52,959 nucleotides of DNA from Bacillota bacterium (GCA_029555925.1 JAKPQU010000452.1:1-52959), one strand, 5' to 3'; shown: positions 42,964-52,246, counted from the stretch's first letter. Made by a program: numbers and translations. Notes: generated by a model from the sequence alone, not told the origin.

Positions 42964-43443
42964 TCACAGGCTGCCTCCGCAGGATTTACAGGTAGTAAGT
43001 CCCTGTTCATTGAGACTTGCACAATAGGAACAGCGTATAAGGACTTCTCTTTCTTTAATAATTACGGGAGTAGCAGCCATACTGCCCCCCTGAACAGAAG
43101 GCATGGTGGCTGCATGTAAGGCTTCTGTTCCATATGGTTTTAAAAAGGCAATTATTGCATCCACATTTTTCTGATTTTTACCGTAATCAAACAATACCGT
43201 ACTTGCAGCAGTGCTGCTTGAAACATCTACTTTTGTCCTGTCATCGTTAATTTTACTTAATTTAATCGTTATTATATCTCCAAGACTTGTAAAAGTAATA
43301 CCTGTTTTTGCTTCGATCACGCCGGCAGACCGATCTTCTTTACTCACGGTAGAACCCTGAATTTTTTTTATTGCTTCCAGGCCTAGATCAAAGGCATTTT
43401 CATAGCGACACCTTATATTTATAGAATCTTCTTTACGAACCAT
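42964..43443 (-). CDS. Small cytosolic protein with C-terminal zinc ribbon
   Basis: A 159-residue protein. ATG at 43443 has GGAGGTGA upstream; the longer GTG form begins inside that site. The N-terminal domain has strands such as AGVIEAKTGITFTSLGDIIT and ends in FDYGKNQKNVDAIIAFL, a fold seen in small uncharacterised proteins often fused to zinc ribbons. After a flexible linker, the C-terminus is CSYCASLNEQGLTTCKSCGG, a CxxC...CxxC ribbon. It has no signal peptide. Function is unknown. Confidence 0.75.
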   Translation of the reverse strand: MVRKEDSINIRCRYENAFDLGLEAIKKIQGSTVSKEDRSAGVIEAKTGITFTSLGDIITIKLSKINDDRTKVDVSSSTAASTVLFDYGKNQKNVDAIIAFLKPYGTEALHAATMPSVQGGSMAATPVIIKEREVLIRCSYCASLNEQGLTTCKSCGGSL

Positions 43444-43531
43444 AAAAGTCACCTCCTGACGTTTATAGTGAGTCGTGAGACATGAGTGGAAGATTGTCTG
43501 CTCACGACTCAGCCTGCAGTAACTATATCAA

Positions 43532-43678
43532 ATATAGTGTATTTCGTAACTTATTAGAATTTAAGTCGTCGTGACGCATAACGCGTGACGCGTGACGAGT
43601 GTAATCCCTGCGCATCACGCATTACGCTTTACGCATTACGAGGTCATTATGTATGGATAATTATGAAACTAACTATAA
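43532..43678. repeat. MITE-like element with heptamer core (family A, copy 2)
   Basis: Left end atatagtgtatttcgtaac (43532-43550) and right end aattatgaaactaactataa (43659-43678) are imperfect inverted repeats. The core has gtgacgc, ataacgc, gtgacgc, gtgacga, then the 40-base block at 43602-43641 shared with 22324-22363. The whole is about 147 bp and has no coding capacity. Confidence 0.72.
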
Positions 43679-43828
43679 TTATATCACACTACGGCATTTA
43701 ACCCAAATAAAAAATATAACCTTATTTTGGAAGGACTTTCCACTATAACTTCGAAAAGATATTTAAACTAATTTTCATACAAAGAGCTTGACTGACTTCA
43801 GCAATAATCAGACATGGAAATCTGTCCT

Positions 43829-43860
43829 CGCGTCACGCGTCACGCGTCACGCGTCACGAT
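43829..43860. repeat. Heptamer array gcgtcac x4
   Basis: Four identical gcgtcac units in the leader of the SHMT-GcvT gene, followed by attctcatac. It lies about 70 bases before the start codon. Confidence 0.9.
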
Positions 43861-43929
43861 TCTCATACACTTTCTCCTGAAGTTATTTTATGAAATATAA
43901 TATAAATTATCGAAAGGAGTAATCTATTA

Positions 43930-46900
43930 ATGTCCCGGTTTATTTTCAAAGAAGAACTATCCTATATTGATCCTGATGTCAAATTCCTTACTCAATTAGA
44001 AAATGAAAGGCAGGAGAGGAAAATCATCATGATTGCCTCTGAAAGCCTCTGCCCTGAAGCAGTAAAGGAAACGCTTGCTTCAAATTTCACCAATATCTAT
44101 GCAGAAGGCTATCCTTCACTTCGTATGACTACAGAAGAAAAAGAGGAACTCTCTGAATACAGAAGACAGATTCCTCTGTTTCAAAGATTTTACGACAGAC
44201 GCTATTACAAAGGCTGTGACTATGTAGATTTTGTAGAAGCCCTTGCCATGTTACGCCTTGCAAAACTCTTTGAAACAAAAGAAATCTCGTGCGAAAAAAT
44301 ATTTACAAATGTGCAGTCTCTGTCGGGAGCCGCAGCAAACAATGCAGTATATGAAGCTTTCATCAACCCCGGTGATACCATTATGGGCATGAACCTGAGC
44401 CACGGAGGCCACCTTACCCATGGAAGCCCTGTAAACAGATCGGGGAAAAGATACAATGTAATCCATTACGGTGTTGATAGCAAAACAGGTTTTTTAGATT
44501 TTGATTCAATAGAGAAACTGGCAATAAAAAATAAACCTAAAATTATAATAGCAGGATACAGCGCCTATCCATGGGATATAGACTGGGCAAAATTCAAAGA
44601 GATTGCAAAGAAAACCGGCGCCCTTCTTATGGCAGACATAGCCCATATTGCAGGACTTATTGTGGCGGGCCAGTGCAATAACCCCATAGGCTTTGCAGAT
44701 ATAGTAACATTTACCACTCATAAAACCATGTGCGGTCCCCGTGGCGCAGTCATACTCTCTACAAACAGAGAGATTGCAAAAAAGATAAACAATGCGGTAT
44801 TCCCGGGCGAACAGGGAGGCCCTCATATAAATAATATTGCAGCAAAAGCTGTGGCATTTAGACTGGCAGGAACAGAGCAATTCAGAGAACTTCAGAAAAG
44901 AATAAAAGAAAATGCACATATACTGGGAGAATCCTTTAAAGAACTGGGTTTAAAACTTGCCTACGGCGGTACGGATACTCATATGGTTTTAATAGATCTG
45001 AAAACAATAAAACAGGAGAGCCATTATGAACTTGACGGAGAAATGGCATCAAGAATTTTAGATATATGCGGCATAGTCTGCAATAAAAACACCATAGCAG
45101 GTGATGATAAAGCTGCAAGACCTTCTGCCATAAGGTTTGGAACTACATGGGTCAGTCAGCGCGGCATGGGACCAGAGGAAATGAAGCGTATTGCCCTCAC
45201 AGTACACAAGGTTCTTACATCAATAAAACCTTTCCGATATCTCTGGCCCGGAGGTTATGTGGGAAGAGGGAAAATCATTCAATCCGTCATGGATGATGCA
45301 AAATGCGAAATAGACAGCCTCACAAAGGAATTTCCGGGAGAAGGCCTCTCTGAACGAAGAATGTATCCCTATTTTGATCTTCCCTATCAACCTGACAGAG
45401 AAACAGCTCTCCTTGAAGAACATGAAAAACTTTCTGCTGCCATGAAGGATTATCATGGATATAAAATGCCTGCTTTTTATGGAGATGAAGAAATTAAACA
45501 TTCGGAAGATGACTGTCTCCTGTTTGACATAAGCGATTCTGGAATTATAGAAGTAAAAGGAGAAAGAGCAAAAGCTTTCCTTCAGGCCATTAGTACAAAT
45601 AATATTTATGAACTGAAACCTGGAGAGAGCCAGAAATCATTCTTTTTTGATCATAACTACGAACTCCTTGATGATGTCATTATAATGAGGAATGACTCAA
45701 AAAGAAAAGACAGAGACACATTCTTTGTATTATGCAATGCTCCAAACCACCTGAAATTGAAGAGATATTTCAGAGCTTTATCCATCGGTTATACTCTCTT
45801 TGACAGAGATGAATTATTTGCAAAAATAGAAGGGCCCTGTGAAATAAATGATCTCAGACCTTCCATGTCCGCTCTGGCTTTATACGGAGCAAAAGCATAC
45901 TCTGCAATCAAAAAAATATTCCCTTCCCTGGAAGAATTAAAGGAAGGTCAATTTGTAGAATATAATATGGACGGCACTCCTGTAATTATATCCCGTTCAT
46001 GTACAATGAAATATGAATTCATCGTAAGCCGTAAAAAAGCTGCCGAACTGTGGAACAAACTCCTTTCCGTCGGAGTAAAACCTGCAGGAACAGAGACAAG
46101 GGATAAACTTAAAGAACAGGAAGGACTCCCTGTTTACATAGACGGAGAAGAAAGAGAAGATATTCTTTCTCTTTACAATAAAAAACCTTCATATTTCAAA
46201 CTCTCCAAACCATATTTCGTGGGTCAAAAATTTTTATTAAAACAGATGGGAGATACTGTAAAATCAGACAAAACGACCTTTGTCTTTGAAGCAAAGAACG
46301 AATCCTTACAGAGGACAGGTCTTTTTGAAGAGCATCAAAAACTTGCCACAAAAACCTCTATTGTGCCATTTGCAGGATGGGAAATGCCCGTAAAATACAG
46401 CGGTATTAAAGAAGAACATATGGCAGTAAGGCAGGCGGCAGGTCTTTTCGATGTATCCCATATGGGTATCTTCGACTTCAAAGGAGAAAATGCAGTAAGA
46501 TTTTTAGACCTTGTAAGCGCAAATTATGTCCCGAGAATCCAGAAAGGCCAGGCAGTTTATTCCTATCTTCTGGATGCAGACGGAGTTCCCATAGATGATA
46601 TACTCATCTACGGGATAGATCCTCCCACTCATTATATGATGGTAGTAAACGCGGCAAATGCCGATAAAGACTGGGCATGGCTTCATGCTGTAAAAGAGAA
46701 AAAAGTTATAATAAACAGGGAAAATCCTTACGCTGAAGTAGATGCAGATGTAGAGATAAGAAATTTAAGAGACCCTGCCTGCGGCAAAGACAGAAGGGCA
46801 GACATGGCTCTTCAGGGCCCTGCATCTCTGGATATATTAAAAACCTTTATAACGGACAGGGATGTTATATGGGAACTGGAAAATCTCAAAAAATTCTACT

Positions 46901-47562
46901 TCGTACGCACGGTGGTTGAAGGCATGGATCTCATAATAGCAAGAACAGGCTATACAGGTGAAGAAGTGGGATTTGAAATCTATGTCCACCCTGACCATCA
47001 GGTAAAACTCTGGAATCTCTTACTGGGAAAGGGAAAACCTTTCGGCCTGAAACCGACGGCTCTCGGCGCAAGGGATTCTACCAGAACAGAAGCAGGACTT
47101 CCCCTTTACGGTCATGAACTATCAGGTAAATTCTCTCTTACACCTGTAGAAGCAGGCTATGGCTCATTTGTAAAATTCCACAAACCTTTCTTTGTAGGAA
47201 GAGCCGGTTCCATAGAAAAAGACGAGAAGAGAACCCTTGAGATTATTCGCTTTAAAATGACCTCTAAAGGCATAAGAATGGTAAAGCCCGGTAATCCCGT
47301 AGTATCATTAAGAGGAGAATATATAGGAGAAGTTACAAGCTGTGCACTGGGAACAGATGATCACCAGGTAGGGCTGGCATGTATAAACAGGAAATTTGCC
47401 AAAGTGGGAGATAAAATAGGAATATTTATTCTTCCTCCGAAGGTGGATGAAAAACAGAAGGATCATCTAAAAGGAGGAGATAAGGTTATTCTCCATGAAA
47501 CAGGGGAAATCGTAAAGAGATTTCCCGATATGACAGCAGAAAAATCCTGCTGTGAAGAATAA
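43930..47562 (+). CDS. Fusion: serine hydroxymethyltransferase + degenerate GcvT + GcvT
   Basis: A 1210-residue three-part protein. Residues 1-470 are a long-form SHMT: RRYYKGCDYVD, the PLP pocket MADIAHIAGLI (D236, H239), and the lysine K265 in FTTHKTMCGPRG. Residues 485-785 align with a GcvT aminomethyltransferase, keeping LLDDVIIM and the PYFVGQK block but losing the RTGYTGE motif (IISRSCTMKYEF instead). Residues 795-1190 are a full GcvT: FAGWEMPVKY, VSHMG, VPIDDILIY (D889/D890), IARTGYTGEEVGFEI, EAGLPLYGHE. Serine-glycine and glycine-cleavage folate chemistry are thus on one chain. GAAAGGAG precedes the ATG. The frame is intact throughout and a terminator follows. Confidence 0.93.
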   Translation: MSRFIFKEELSYIDPDVKFLTQLENERQERKIIMIASESLCPEAVKETLASNFTNIYAEGYPSLRMTTEEKEELSEYRRQIPLFQRFYDRRYYKGCDYVDFVEALAMLRLAKLFETKEISCEKIFTNVQSLSGAAANNAVYEAFINPGDTIMGMNLSHGGHLTHGSPVNRSGKRYNVIHYGVDSKTGFLDFDSIEKLAIKNKPKIIIAGYSAYPWDIDWAKFKEIAKKTGALLMADIAHIAGLIVAGQCNNPIGFADIVTFTTHKTMCGPRGAVILSTNREIAKKINNAVFPGEQGGPHINNIAAKAVAFRLAGTEQFRELQKRIKENAHILGESFKELGLKLAYGGTDTHMVLIDLKTIKQESHYELDGEMASRILDICGIVCNKNTIAGDDKAARPSAIRFGTTWVSQRGMGPEEMKRIALTVHKVLTSIKPFRYLWPGGYVGRGKIIQSVMDDAKCEIDSLTKEFPGEGLSERRMYPYFDLPYQPDRETALLEEHEKLSAAMKDYHGYKMPAFYGDEEIKHSEDDCLLFDISDSGIIEVKGERAKAFLQAISTNNIYELKPGESQKSFFFDHNYELLDDVIIMRNDSKRKDRDTFFVLCNAPNHLKLKRYFRALSIGYTLFDRDELFAKIEGPCEINDLRPSMSALALYGAKAYSAIKKIFPSLEELKEGQFVEYNMDGTPVIISRSCTMKYEFIVSRKKAAELWNKLLSVGVKPAGTETRDKLKEQEGLPVYIDGEEREDILSLYNKKPSYFKLSKPYFVGQKFLLKQMGDTVKSDKTTFVFEAKNESLQRTGLFEEHQKLATKTSIVPFAGWEMPVKYSGIKEEHMAVRQAAGLFDVSHMGIFDFKGENAVRFLDLVSANYVPRIQKGQAVYSYLLDADGVPIDDILIYGIDPPTHYMMVVNAANADKDWAWLHAVKEKKVIINRENPYAEVDADVEIRNLRDPACGKDRRADMALQGPASLDILKTFITDRDVIWELENLKKFYFVRTVVEGMDLIIARTGYTGEEVGFEIYVHPDHQVKLWNLLLGKGKPFGLKPTALGARDSTRTEAGLPLYGHELSGKFSLTPVEAGYGSFVKFHKPFFVGRAGSIEKDEKRTLEIIRFKMTSKGIRMVKPGNPVVSLRGEYIGEVTSCALGTDDHQVGLACINRKFAKVGDKIGIFILPPKVDEKQKDHLKGGDKVILHETGEIVKRFPDMTAEKSCCEE

Positions 47563-47567
47563 TCTTT

Positions 47568-47620
47568 AAAATCAGAGGCCGAACATTCTTCTTTTATGTT
47601 CGGCCTCTGATTTTATCTTT
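47568..47620 (+). terminator. Intrinsic terminator after the SHMT-GcvT fusion
   Basis: aaaatcagaggccgaacat pairs perfectly with atgttcggcctctgatttt (19 bp, loop tcttctttt), followed by atctttttt. It starts five bases after the stop codon. Confidence 0.93.
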
Positions 47621-47637
47621 TTTATAATGTCAAATCA

Positions 47638-47713
47638 TACCTGTGTTGCCGTGATATTTTTTTCTCCAGATCACCAGGCAGGCAGACTACTATGTCTAAA
47701 GCTAAATAGTATT
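47638..47713. repeat. Dispersed repeat, family D (minus orientation)
   Basis: About 76 bases (from tacctgtgttgccgtgatat to ctatgtctaaagctaaatag) are the reverse complement of 52665-52742, with about four differences. The copy reaches the stop codon of the cytidylyltransferase gene. Confidence 0.85.
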
Positions 47714-48479
47714 ACCAGATCTTCCATGGTGGATTTCCTGACTGCCAGAGGCTTTCCAGATAATTTTTATCCCTGAGTGTATCCATTGGCCGCCAGAAAC
47801 CTTTATGGAGATATGCAGAGAGCTGTCCTTCTTTTGCCAGATTTTCCAGAGGTTCTTTTTCCCAGAGAGTATCATCACCGGCAATATAATCTATTGCTTT
47901 CTGTGATGCAACAAAGAATCCGCCGTTTATCCAACCTCCGTCTCCTTCCGGTTTTTCTTTAAATCTGGTAATTCTGTTACCGTCCAGTGCCAGTGAACCG
48001 AATCTGCCCGGAGGCTGTACAGCTGTCATAGTAACAAGGGTTTTTTCTTTTTTATGAAAAGAAATGAGGGCAGGTAAATCTATATTGGCCACACCGTCTC
48101 CATAGGTAAGGCAAAAATCTTCATCATTTAAATAATGCCTGATACGCCTGATACGACCTCCCGTCTGTGTAAGTTCTCCTGTATCTACAAGGGTAACTTT
48201 CCAGGGCTCCGCATAATTATGGTGAACTTCCATTTTATTCTGACTCATATCAAAAGTGATATCAGACATATGAAGAAAGTAATTTGCAAAATATTCTTTA
48301 ATCATATAGCCTTTATAGCCGAGACATATAATAAATTCATTTATAGAATAAGCAGAATAAATCTTTAAAATATGCCATAATACAGGTTTTCCGCCTATTT
48401 CCACCATAGGCTTCGGTCTTATGGAGGCTTCTTCACTTATTCTGGTTCCCATGCCTCCCGCGAGAATTACTGCTTTCAT
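47712..48479 (-). CDS. rfbF: Glucose-1-phosphate cytidylyltransferase
   Basis: A 255-residue sugar nucleotidyltransferase converting glucose 1-phosphate and CTP to CDP-glucose, the first step to CDP-linked 3,6-dideoxyhexoses. Family features: [15 protein letters not shown] and [16 protein letters not shown] (nucleotide site), [38 protein letters not shown] and INGGFFVA. The block [11 protein letters not shown] is diagnostic of the cytidylyl- rather than thymidylyltransferases. AGAGGTAAT precedes the ATG. CDP-glucose dehydratase (rfbG) and other partners are not adjacent. Confidence 0.93.
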   Translation of the reverse strand: MKAVILAGGMGTRISEEASIRPKPMVEIGGKPVLWHILKIYSAYSINEFIICLGYKGYMIKEYFANYFLHMSDITFDMSQNKMEVHHNYAEPWKVTLVDTGELTQTGGRIRRIRHYLNDEDFCLTYGDGVANIDLPALISFHKKEKTLVTMTAVQPPGRFGSLALDGNRITRFKEKPEGDGGWINGGFFVASQKAIDYIAGDDTLWEKEPLENLAKEGQLSAYLHKGFWRPMDTLRDKNYLESLWQSGNPPWKIW

Positions 48480-48497
48480 TGATAAATTACCTCTTTT

Positions 48498-48610
48498 TCG
48501 TGACGCGTGACGCGTAATATATTATACGTGAGGCGTGAGGCGTTATAATCGTGACGCGTAATGGGCAGTTTCACTCTTCACGACTCACTTTTCACGACTC
48601 ACGACTCACC
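48498..48610. repeat. Mixed heptamer arrays reaching into the PLD gene
   Basis: gtgacgc units (48500-48516), gtgaggc units (48529-48541), gtgacgc (48550-48556) and tcacgac/tcactct units (48571-48608). The last array overlaps the 3' end of the 48592-51093 gene and supplies its final codons. Confidence 0.85.
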
Positions 48611-51093
48611 ATTCCGGAAAGACTCTGCCATCCTTCTGTACTTTTCCTTATCCCTTCAAGCTTATCAGACGGGTATATTTCTTCCAGGGCTTTGAGAGTG
48701 GCATAACCTTTATCCATACCGCCTGCCATCAGTTCACCTATCTTTGCCTGAACACGGCTATCTTTTGCTGCTTCGGTAAATTTTTTACCTATTTCTTTTT
48801 CATAATTTTCTATATTCCTTATGCTGAGCCTGAGAAGGAAATCCCTGTGTTCCTCTTTCTTTAAATGTGCATCAGGTGCCGTGTCACCTGCAAATTTCTT
48901 TTCTGCCAGAGATTTTGTATTTATGTCTATTGATTCCTTGTCCCAGAGATGCTGAAAATCTTTATCGAAATTATCTCTTTTTGCAATACTTTCACTGTTT
49001 TCTTTATTGACAAACATTACATCACTCATTTCCCAGTTGTCTCTCATACCTTTTCCCGAGAAATTGGTGCTTCCGGAAAGTATGGCATTATCTGTTACCA
49101 TCATTTTGGCATGGACTTTCCTGTCATGATCTGCAGTCCTGTCAAGAAGTGCCCATCGGACAGGTATATTATTGTTTTCAAGGATCTTATAGGCTGCTTC
49201 ATTCGGTGTCCCTCCGTGAGGATAAAGTCCGGGATCCATAACAACCTTTATATCAAAATCTTTCTTTCCTGAAGCTTCCATTTCCTTCTTTTTTGCTACA
49301 AGTGCTTCTGCAAGGTCTTTTGTAAGTACGAAGGCAGGCATATGAATAAATTCTTTTGCTGAATTAATGGTGTTAAGAATGATAGCCTGTCTTTCTTCCG
49401 GTAAATCTCCGATGGCTACCGTGTCCCGTCCCTTTTGAGTTCCGTCAGCAGGGCTTATATCGGATAATTTTTCCATGTTTCCATCACTTTTTGTCCTGTT
49501 TATCATTTCTTCAAGTCTCCCGGCCATGAGCTTTCTACCGCTATCTGTAAGGGAAACTCCTTCTCTACCATGGAGAAGATAATCTTTAAGCTCTGAGCCG
49601 GAGCCTTCACCTGCCGGTATATCTGCCACACAGGCCGGGTCAAGGCCTCTGTCTTTAAGAACTATAATCATTTTATCTATCTGCTGTTCTTTCGGAAGAT
49701 CTTTATTAAAAATTTCTTCCCTTTTTTCATCAGGCACACAGGATTTCAGAAGCCCCATAAGACCATAAGGAGAGAGAGTTACATCATATTTTTTCGTCTC
49801 TCCCGTCTTTTCGTCCACTGCTTCACCGTTTCTGATTATATCAAGCTGCTGTTTCCCGTATATTTCTTCAATATTCTTCCCTGCCGAATTTGACACATCT
49901 CTCTTATATATTTCAGTTAACCGTCTCGCAGCAGGGCCTTCTATCTCTTTGGCATAATCTATATTTTCTCCCGATGAAGAATTGGCATTCATACCTCCTA
50001 GAACAACCTTATCCCCCACCCTGAGAAGTTTTCTGTGCATCAGGTTTCCTGTGCTGCCCAGTTCTTCTTTTGTAGGGAAAAGTACAAGGCCCATATTATT
50101 TTTCTCTGCCACACTCTGAAGTTCGGAAAGTGTTTCCATTCTGTATGCTATCTGGGAAGCATCCATAACACCTGGTTTCTTATAGGCAAGCCTTCCGCTG
50201 TCCATAAGAACCCTCACTTTACCTCCATGAGAAGCAATATCCTTAAGCTTTTCCAGCATTTTCGGTTCGCCCAGTTCATAATACTCTGCATCTACTTCAA
50301 TATTACCTACATTAACCTCTCCCCATCTATCACCTTTTTTTCTGGTATTTTCCACTGCATTATCCAGAAGTTGCATCTTTCTCTGCCATATCTCTTCCCT
50401 TTCAAGGGTTTCTACCCTGTTCCCTTCTATTTTATAATTACTTTTCTCTTTTTCAAGTTCTCTGCTTATTTTCACCACTTCAACCATGTCTTTCGACGGT
50501 ATGTTGCCGTTCATAAAGAAACTTTCCTCCACATAGTTCAACATACCTCCCGGCACTTTATCTTCTATACTCTCAAGCTGTCTTTCCCTTTTATCTCTGT
50601 TATAACTGTTCTTTACCGACGTAAAATGTTCTGACAGAAGACGGACATCCTGCATATTCTGGCCGTCTCTTACACCGCCGGAACGAAGTTCTTTCCTGAT
50701 TTTTTTAAGATCTCTGAGGGCGAGTCTGCTCTGAGCTTCTTCTTCTTTCGTAACAGGTTCTCTCTGAAGTTCTCTTCTTACCTTTTTAAATCTTGCAAGA
50801 GACGTTTCTATAGAAGCATCTTCATCTATCTGTTCAAAGGATTCTTCTTTTACAGCTTTTTTTAATTCAGTTTTTTTAGTTTCTCCTTTTAAATTTCTTC
50901 CCCGTCTTTTCTTTTCTACCTGTTTTTCTGACAATGTGTCACTTAAAGTAATCTGATCCTGTGACAGAGAAACTTTCTTTTCCGGCTTTTCTTCTATATG
51001 TTCTTCTGTCTGTACCGGTCGTCTCTGTATTCCGGTCATAACAGACCTGCCTGTTCTCCCCGCACCATATATATTTGCAGATATGGGATCCAT
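48592..51093 (-). CDS. Large phospholipase D superfamily protein with two HKD motifs
   Basis: An 833-residue protein. Residues 1-270 are charged and largely disordered or helical. Two HKD motifs follow: HRKLLRVGDKVVLGGMNAN from H353 and HAKMMVTDNAILSGSTNFS from H661. Each has HxK(x4)D and the G-S/M-N tail, so the two halves should form one active site as in cardiolipin synthases and PLD nucleases. About 140 residues separate the domains, more than is usual. There is no signal peptide or membrane helix, unlike cardiolipin synthase, so a cytosolic or specially exported enzyme acting on lipid or nucleic acid is possible. The last five residues (VSRES) are encoded by gtgagtc heptamers. AAGGAGG precedes the ATG. 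Confidence 0.88.
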   Translation of the reverse strand: MDPISANIYGAGRTGRSVMTGIQRRPVQTEEHIEEKPEKKVSLSQDQITLSDTLSEKQVEKKRRGRNLKGETKKTELKKAVKEESFEQIDEDASIETSLARFKKVRRELQREPVTKEEEAQSRLALRDLKKIRKELRSGGVRDGQNMQDVRLLSEHFTSVKNSYNRDKRERQLESIEDKVPGGMLNYVEESFFMNGNIPSKDMVEVVKISRELEKEKSNYKIEGNRVETLEREEIWQRKMQLLDNAVENTRKKGDRWGEVNVGNIEVDAEYYELGEPKMLEKLKDIASHGGKVRVLMDSGRLAYKKPGVMDASQIAYRMETLSELQSVAEKNNMGLVLFPTKEELGSTGNLMHRKLLRVGDKVVLGGMNANSSSGENIDYAKEIEGPAARRLTEIYKRDVSNSAGKNIEEIYGKQQLDIIRNGEAVDEKTGETKKYDVTLSPYGLMGLLKSCVPDEKREEIFNKDLPKEQQIDKMIIVLKDRGLDPACVADIPAGEGSGSELKDYLLHGREGVSLTDSGRKLMAGRLEEMINRTKSDGNMEKLSDISPADGTQKGRDTVAIGDLPEERQAIILNTINSAKEFIHMPAFVLTKDLAEALVAKKKEMEASGKKDFDIKVVMDPGLYPHGGTPNEAAYKILENNNIPVRWALLDRTADHDRKVHAKMMVTDNAILSGSTNFSGKGMRDNWEMSDVMFVNKENSESIAKRDNFDKDFQHLWDKESIDINTKSLAEKKFAGDTAPDAHLKKEEHRDFLLRLSIRNIENYEKEIGKKFTEAAKDSRVQAKIGELMAGGMDKGYATLKALEEIYPSDKLEGIRKSTEGWQSLSGMVSRES

Positions 51094-51109
51094 ATGAAAA
51101 ACCTCCTTG

Positions 51110-51270
51110 TATCAGTGACGCGTGACTGGTAGGGTTGTGATGCGCGATACTATAATCGTGACGCGTAACGCGTAACGCGTGACGCGTAAAATTTCACTTT
51201 TCACGACTCACGACTCACGACTCACGACTCACGACTCACGACTCACGACTCACGACTCACGACTCACTAT
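51110..51270. repeat. Heptamer arrays gtgacgc and nine perfect tcacgac units
   Basis: gtgacgc/gtaacgc units (51113-51127 and 51154-51188), then nine identical tcacgac units in tandem at 51201-51263 and a tenth diverged tcactat. This is the longest perfect heptamer run in the window. Confidence 0.95.
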
Positions 51271-51313
51271 TATTATCACATCAGGTTAACCTTTTGTAAA
51301 TAGTTTGTATGAA

Positions 51314-51358
51314 GGAAAAAAGGTAATAGTTTTCTTTTAAAACCATTACCTCTTTTTT
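51314..51358 (-). terminator. Bidirectional intrinsic terminator after the coiled-coil gene
   Basis: aggtaatagtttt (51321-51333) pairs with aaaaccattacct (51339-51351), with one mismatch. On the minus strand the stem is followed by ttttttcc; on the plus strand by cttttttat. It lies 40 bases beyond the minus-strand gene ending at 51398. Confidence 0.85.
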
Positions 51359-51397
51359 ATAAGTAAATCACCGCATCACGCATCACGCATCACGGCC

Positions 51398-52246
51398 TTA
51401 CAGTCTTGTCAGATCTGTAATCTCTCTTTCAATCTCTTCTGCCTGAAGATTGATTTCTTCCTGTTTTCTTTTAATATCATCCTTCCAGTAGGGGCTGTCT
51501 TCATAGCTCTTTGACCGTTCCAGATCTTCTTTATATTTTATAGATTCTTCACGGAGGTCATAAAGTCTGTCTTTCAGCTTTTGAAGTTTTTCTTTCTTTT
51601 CCTTTATCTTTTCCTCTTCCTGTCTTTTTGTCTCTTCTTTTTTCGCCTCTTCTCCTTCTATCTTTTCATCCACATCTGTTATTTTTTTCTCTATCTTCTT
51701 CTTCTCTTCATCATCTTTTGTACCTTCCAGTTTTCCTTCAAGAGAGGATTTTTCTTCTTTCAAATCTTCAATTTTTTCATCATGATTTTTCAGCGCTTCG
51801 TCTTTCTTTGCTTCCATCTGGGCTACTTTATCCTTTACCCTTGAGCCTTCACTCACATCCCAGGACCCTCCCATTTCGTCTCTCCATTTATCATCAAGCT
51901 TTTCTGAAAGATCTCTAAATTCCTGCCTGTCAGCTTCAAATTCAGTTTTTGATGCAAGGAGAGCTTCTTTTCTTTTTGCCTCTTCTGCCTTCTTTCTTTC
52001 TGCTTCTGCTTTTTTTACCTCTTCTGCTATTTCAGCGGCAGTCTTATTTCCTGTGTCCACCGTTACAGGGGTAAGTTCTCCCCTGTCTCCTTCATAAAGA
52101 TTTTTTACGGCAGTAAGATTTTTGTTATAAACTAAAGGTAACGGTACAGCTTCACCTGCTGTTTTCTGGAGTGCCTGAATTGTTCTGGCAGTATTTATAG
52201 TTTGAGGTGCTATATTATAATTAAAATCTCTTGTCATATCTACCAT
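51398..52246 (-). CDS. Long coiled-coil protein, unknown function
   Basis: A 282-residue protein. Residues 1-75 are mixed (TRDFNYNIAPQTINTARTIQ). From about residue 80 to the end it is almost continuous charged helix, with segments such as KKAEAERKKAEEAKRKEALL and EEAKKEETKRQEEEKIKEKK, a strong coiled coil. The last 60 residues (YKEDLERSKSYEDSPYWKDD) are similar. There is no signal peptide. AAGGGG precedes the ATG. It is transcribed toward the PLD gene but is separated from it by a terminator and heptamer arrays, so it is probably its own unit. Confidence 0.75.
   Translation of the reverse strand: MVDMTRDFNYNIAPQTINTARTIQALQKTAGEAVPLPLVYNKNLTAVKNLYEGDRGELTPVTVDTGNKTAAEIAEEVKKAEAERKKAEEAKRKEALLASKTEFEADRQEFRDLSEKLDDKWRDEMGGSWDVSEGSRVKDKVAQMEAKKDEALKNHDEKIEDLKEEKSSLEGKLEGTKDDEEKKKIEKKITDVDEKIEGEEAKKEETKRQEEEKIKEKKEKLQKLKDRLYDLREESIKYKEDLERSKSYEDSPYWKDDIKRKQEEINLQAEEIEREITDLTRL

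Noticed and set aside
43930..47562. Frameshift or assembly fusion of three genes
   Set aside because: The frame is continuous, linkers read as protein, there are no internal start signals that I could see, and the middle domain shows divergence rather than a duplicated read.
50035..50634. 199-residue plus-strand frame
   Set aside because: Lies wholly inside the PLD gene on the opposite strand; composition rich in His/Phe/Tyr/Cys, typical of antisense frames here.
51201..51263. CRISPR or telomere-like repeat
   Set aside because: Pure seven-base tandem units without spacers; the same units occur singly or in short runs across the window.
51581..51918. Plus-strand Phe/Leu/Ser-rich frames
   Set aside because: Antisense shadows of the Glu/Lys-rich coiled-coil gene at 51398-52246, where AAG/GAA codons read as CTT/TTC.
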